Source: Thermotomaculum hydrothermale
Lineage (GTDB): Bacteria > Acidobacteriota > Holophagae > Thermotomaculales > Thermotomaculaceae
NCBI RefSeq assembly: GCF_016592575.1
Contig: NZ_AP017470.1
Coordinates: 1,622,501 to 1,686,500, forward strand
Direction: 5' to 3'
DNA length: 64,000 nt
The notes beneath the pieces are model-generated. The model searched no databases and was not told where the DNA came from. It was given only the letters and a program-made list of their open reading frames with translations. This document shows, one piece after another, positions 62,532 to 64,000 of the stretch. A program made the position numbers and the translations under genes. Within the stretch, counting starts at the first letter, position 1; each line of letters opens with the position of its first letter.

Positions 62532-64000
62532 TTAAATCTCCTTAAAAGAAAACCCATTTTTAACAAGCAATTCTTCAAAAACAGGCTTTGCCTCCTGAGA
62601 TTCAAGGGTTATCTCAACAATTTCCTTATCCTTATCCACCCGGAAAGAGCTAACGATAGATGCATCGCTTACAAGTGAAATCAACTCCCCTCTGCATCTT
62701 GGGCAACTCAGGTTTTCAACATTGTATGCCAAGGTAATACTTTTCTGTTTTTCTACAGCAAAAACCTTTCCTGTAGTTTTAAGGTAAGAAGTCTTACCAA
62801 TAATTGAAGAAATAAAATCTCTATCTTTTATTCTTTCCTTTACAGTATCAACATTATAGCCTTTCAATTTTAGCAACTCTTCAACACTTTTACCTTGCGA
62901 AACAGAGTCAAACTCAAATTGATTTTCTCCATTTACACTTACCCATACCTCTCCTGTTTCTCCAAAAAGGTTATGTATATTCCCTAATGTTTTCTGGTAA
63001 GCACCTGTAAGAAAAACCCCTAAAAGATACTCCCCGTCGTTTAACTTGTGAAGTTTTATTGTGTCGCTGTACTTTGCAAAATCAACAAACCTGTCTATCT
63101 TGCCGTCTGAATCACAGGTTATATCAACCAAAGTTGCATTTACAACAGGTATTTCATTAAGTCTCTCTATTGGACAAACAGGGAACAATTGCTTTATTGC
63201 CCAGAAATCCGGAATTGAATTAAATATTGAAAAATTGCTTACATACTTGACTGCAAGAAGGGAATCAAGATTTTCCAACTCCTCTGGCAAATCCTGCATT
63301 TTTCTTGAAATAATGGAAGCCTTTTTGACAATATTCCAGAATAAGACCTCGCCAACAGCCTTTTCTTCAAGAGTTAACAGCCCTTCATTAAACAAAGTGT
63401 GAAGCCTGTTTTTAAAATGTACTGCATCGTGAAAGTACTCTCTTAAATTTTGTGAGTTAATAACATCGAATGTTTCTTTAAGGTTTAAAAGAATCTCATT
63501 TTTTGAATAATCGTACCTTTCAGGCAAGTCCCTCTGTTTAAAGAGGGAGGTGTATTCAAACACATTAAAAACAGTAAAAGAGTGGTATGCCACCATTGCC
63601 CTGCCGCTTTCAGTTAAAACAAAGGGGACTTCAACATTTTTGGCATCGCAAACCTCTTTTAAGTGGAAGATTATATTGTTTGCATACTCGGTTATTGTAT
63701 AGTTTGCGCTGGAAGGGGTTGCAGATTTGCTTCCATCATAGTCAACAGCAAGCCCACCGCCAAAATCAATATACTTTATATCAACCCCCAATTTTTTCAA
63801 TTCACAGTATAAAACTCCCGCCTCATACACCATCTCCTTGATTTTAACCGTGTGAGTTATCTGAGAGCCTATATGTGCATGGAGAAGTTTTACCCTATCA
63901 AGAAGGTTTTTATTTTTCAAAAAGTCAATCGCCTTTAAAATCTCCATTGCAGTGAGGCCAAACTTAGCGTAATCCCCCCCCGACATCTCCCATTTCCCAG
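62532..64000 (-). CDS. speA: Biosynthetic arginine decarboxylase (N-terminus off the edge) with an HMA-like C-terminal domain
   Basis: 489 residues are visible and the frame is open to the right edge. KWEMSGGDYAKFGL, LLHAHIGSQITHTVKIKEM, YIDFGGGLAVDYDGSKS and LTESGRAMVAYHS are signatures of SpeA; the PLP Lys lies off the edge. The SpeA core ends near SSIIGKTSYLKT. About 70 extra residues follow: SITLAYNVENLSCPRCRGELISLV...VEITLES...LVKNGFSF. This is the beta-alpha-beta pattern of a heavy-metal-associated domain with a CPRC metal motif. The core makes agmatine for polyamines. The added domain is unusual and could bind Cu, Zn or another metal. Confidence 0.9.
   Translation of the reverse strand, partial: GKWEMSGGDYAKFGLTAMEILKAIDFLKNKNLLDRVKLLHAHIGSQITHTVKIKEMVYEAGVLYCELKKLGVDIKYIDFGGGLAVDYDGSKSATPSSANYTITEYANNIIFHLKEVCDAKNVEVPFVLTESGRAMVAYHSFTVFNVFEYTSLFKQRDLPERYDYSKNEILLNLKETFDVINSQNLREYFHDAVHFKNRLHTLFNEGLLTLEEKAVGEVLFWNIVKKASIISRKMQDLPEELENLDSLLAVKYVSNFSIFNSIPDFWAIKQLFPVCPIERLNEIPVVNATLVDITCDSDGKIDRFVDFAKYSDTIKLHKLNDGEYLLGVFLTGAYQKTLGNIHNLFGETGEVWVSVNGENQFEFDSVSQGKSVEELLKLKGYNVDTVKERIKDRDFISSIIGKTSYLKTTGKVFAVEKQKSITLAYNVENLSCPRCRGELISLVSDASIVSSFRVDKDKEIVEITLESQEAKPVFEELLVKNGFSFKEI

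Overview
The window is AT-rich, densely coded bacterial chromosome from a Gram-negative organism. An outer membrane is implied by LptE, a small predicted beta-barrel protein, Lol/DUF4412-like and PEGA lipoprotein-type genes. Rod shape is implied by MreB, polarity control by an MglA/MglB pair, and selenocysteine use by SelB. A thiolase, an acyl-CoA dehydrogenase and MeaB point to fatty-acid or propionyl-CoA metabolism. The FG-GAP/FnIII secreted proteins ending in a 'YFP...WWTG' module recall large secreted proteins of Acidobacteriota. That placement is a weak inference; nothing in the window (no rRNA) fixes the phylum. No tRNA, rRNA, CRISPR array, transposase or phage gene was seen.

Layout. 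(1) 1-4.1 kb, minus: a sensor histidine kinase cut by the left edge, a DUF4405 membrane protein with a duplicated C-terminal helical repeat, a secreted DUF2202 ferritin-like protein, and a secreted basic YKGxKG-repeat protein behind a sigma-54-type promoter. (2) 4.3-10.6 kb, plus: GlcD-type flavoprotein, flavin reductase, DNA polymerase I, an AT-rich TPR gene, a small TM1266-like protein and a 58-residue ferredoxin. (3) 10.6-15.1 kb, minus: rsmB, GlcF-like Fe-S protein, dsbD and a thioredoxin in one tightly overlapping operon; dsbD carries an apparent one-base frameshift in an A7 run. (4) 15.2-17.3 kb: a CDF transporter and two copies of an unknown membrane gene produced by a tandem duplication that also left a decayed piece of the transporter gene. 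(5) 17.2-36.8 kb, mostly minus: metabolic and housekeeping operons, including the M16 peptidase pair, the thiolase/CtpA/acyl-CoA dehydrogenase/MeaB/CoaE/HDAC-like run, UppP, guaA and a TIGR02757 protein. (6) 36.8-49.4 kb: mreB, a FecR-domain protein, mglBA-cysE-selB, and hemL-leuS-lptE-holA. (7) 49.4-64 kb: a secreted protein split by an in-frame amber codon, arcA-rpiB-glyA-dCMP deaminase, a 1953-residue secreted FG-GAP/FnIII protein, tcdA, a second TatD gene, and the C-terminal part of arginine decarboxylase with an added heavy-metal-associated (HMA-like) domain.

The most notable points are: the sigma-54-linked DUF2202/YKG-repeat cluster beside a histidine kinase; the AGTGA-N6-TCACT palindrome found upstream of both genes for the secreted 'YFP...WW' proteins; the HMA-like extension of SpeA; the in-frame amber; and two homopolymer-associated frameshifts, which may be sequencing errors or real.
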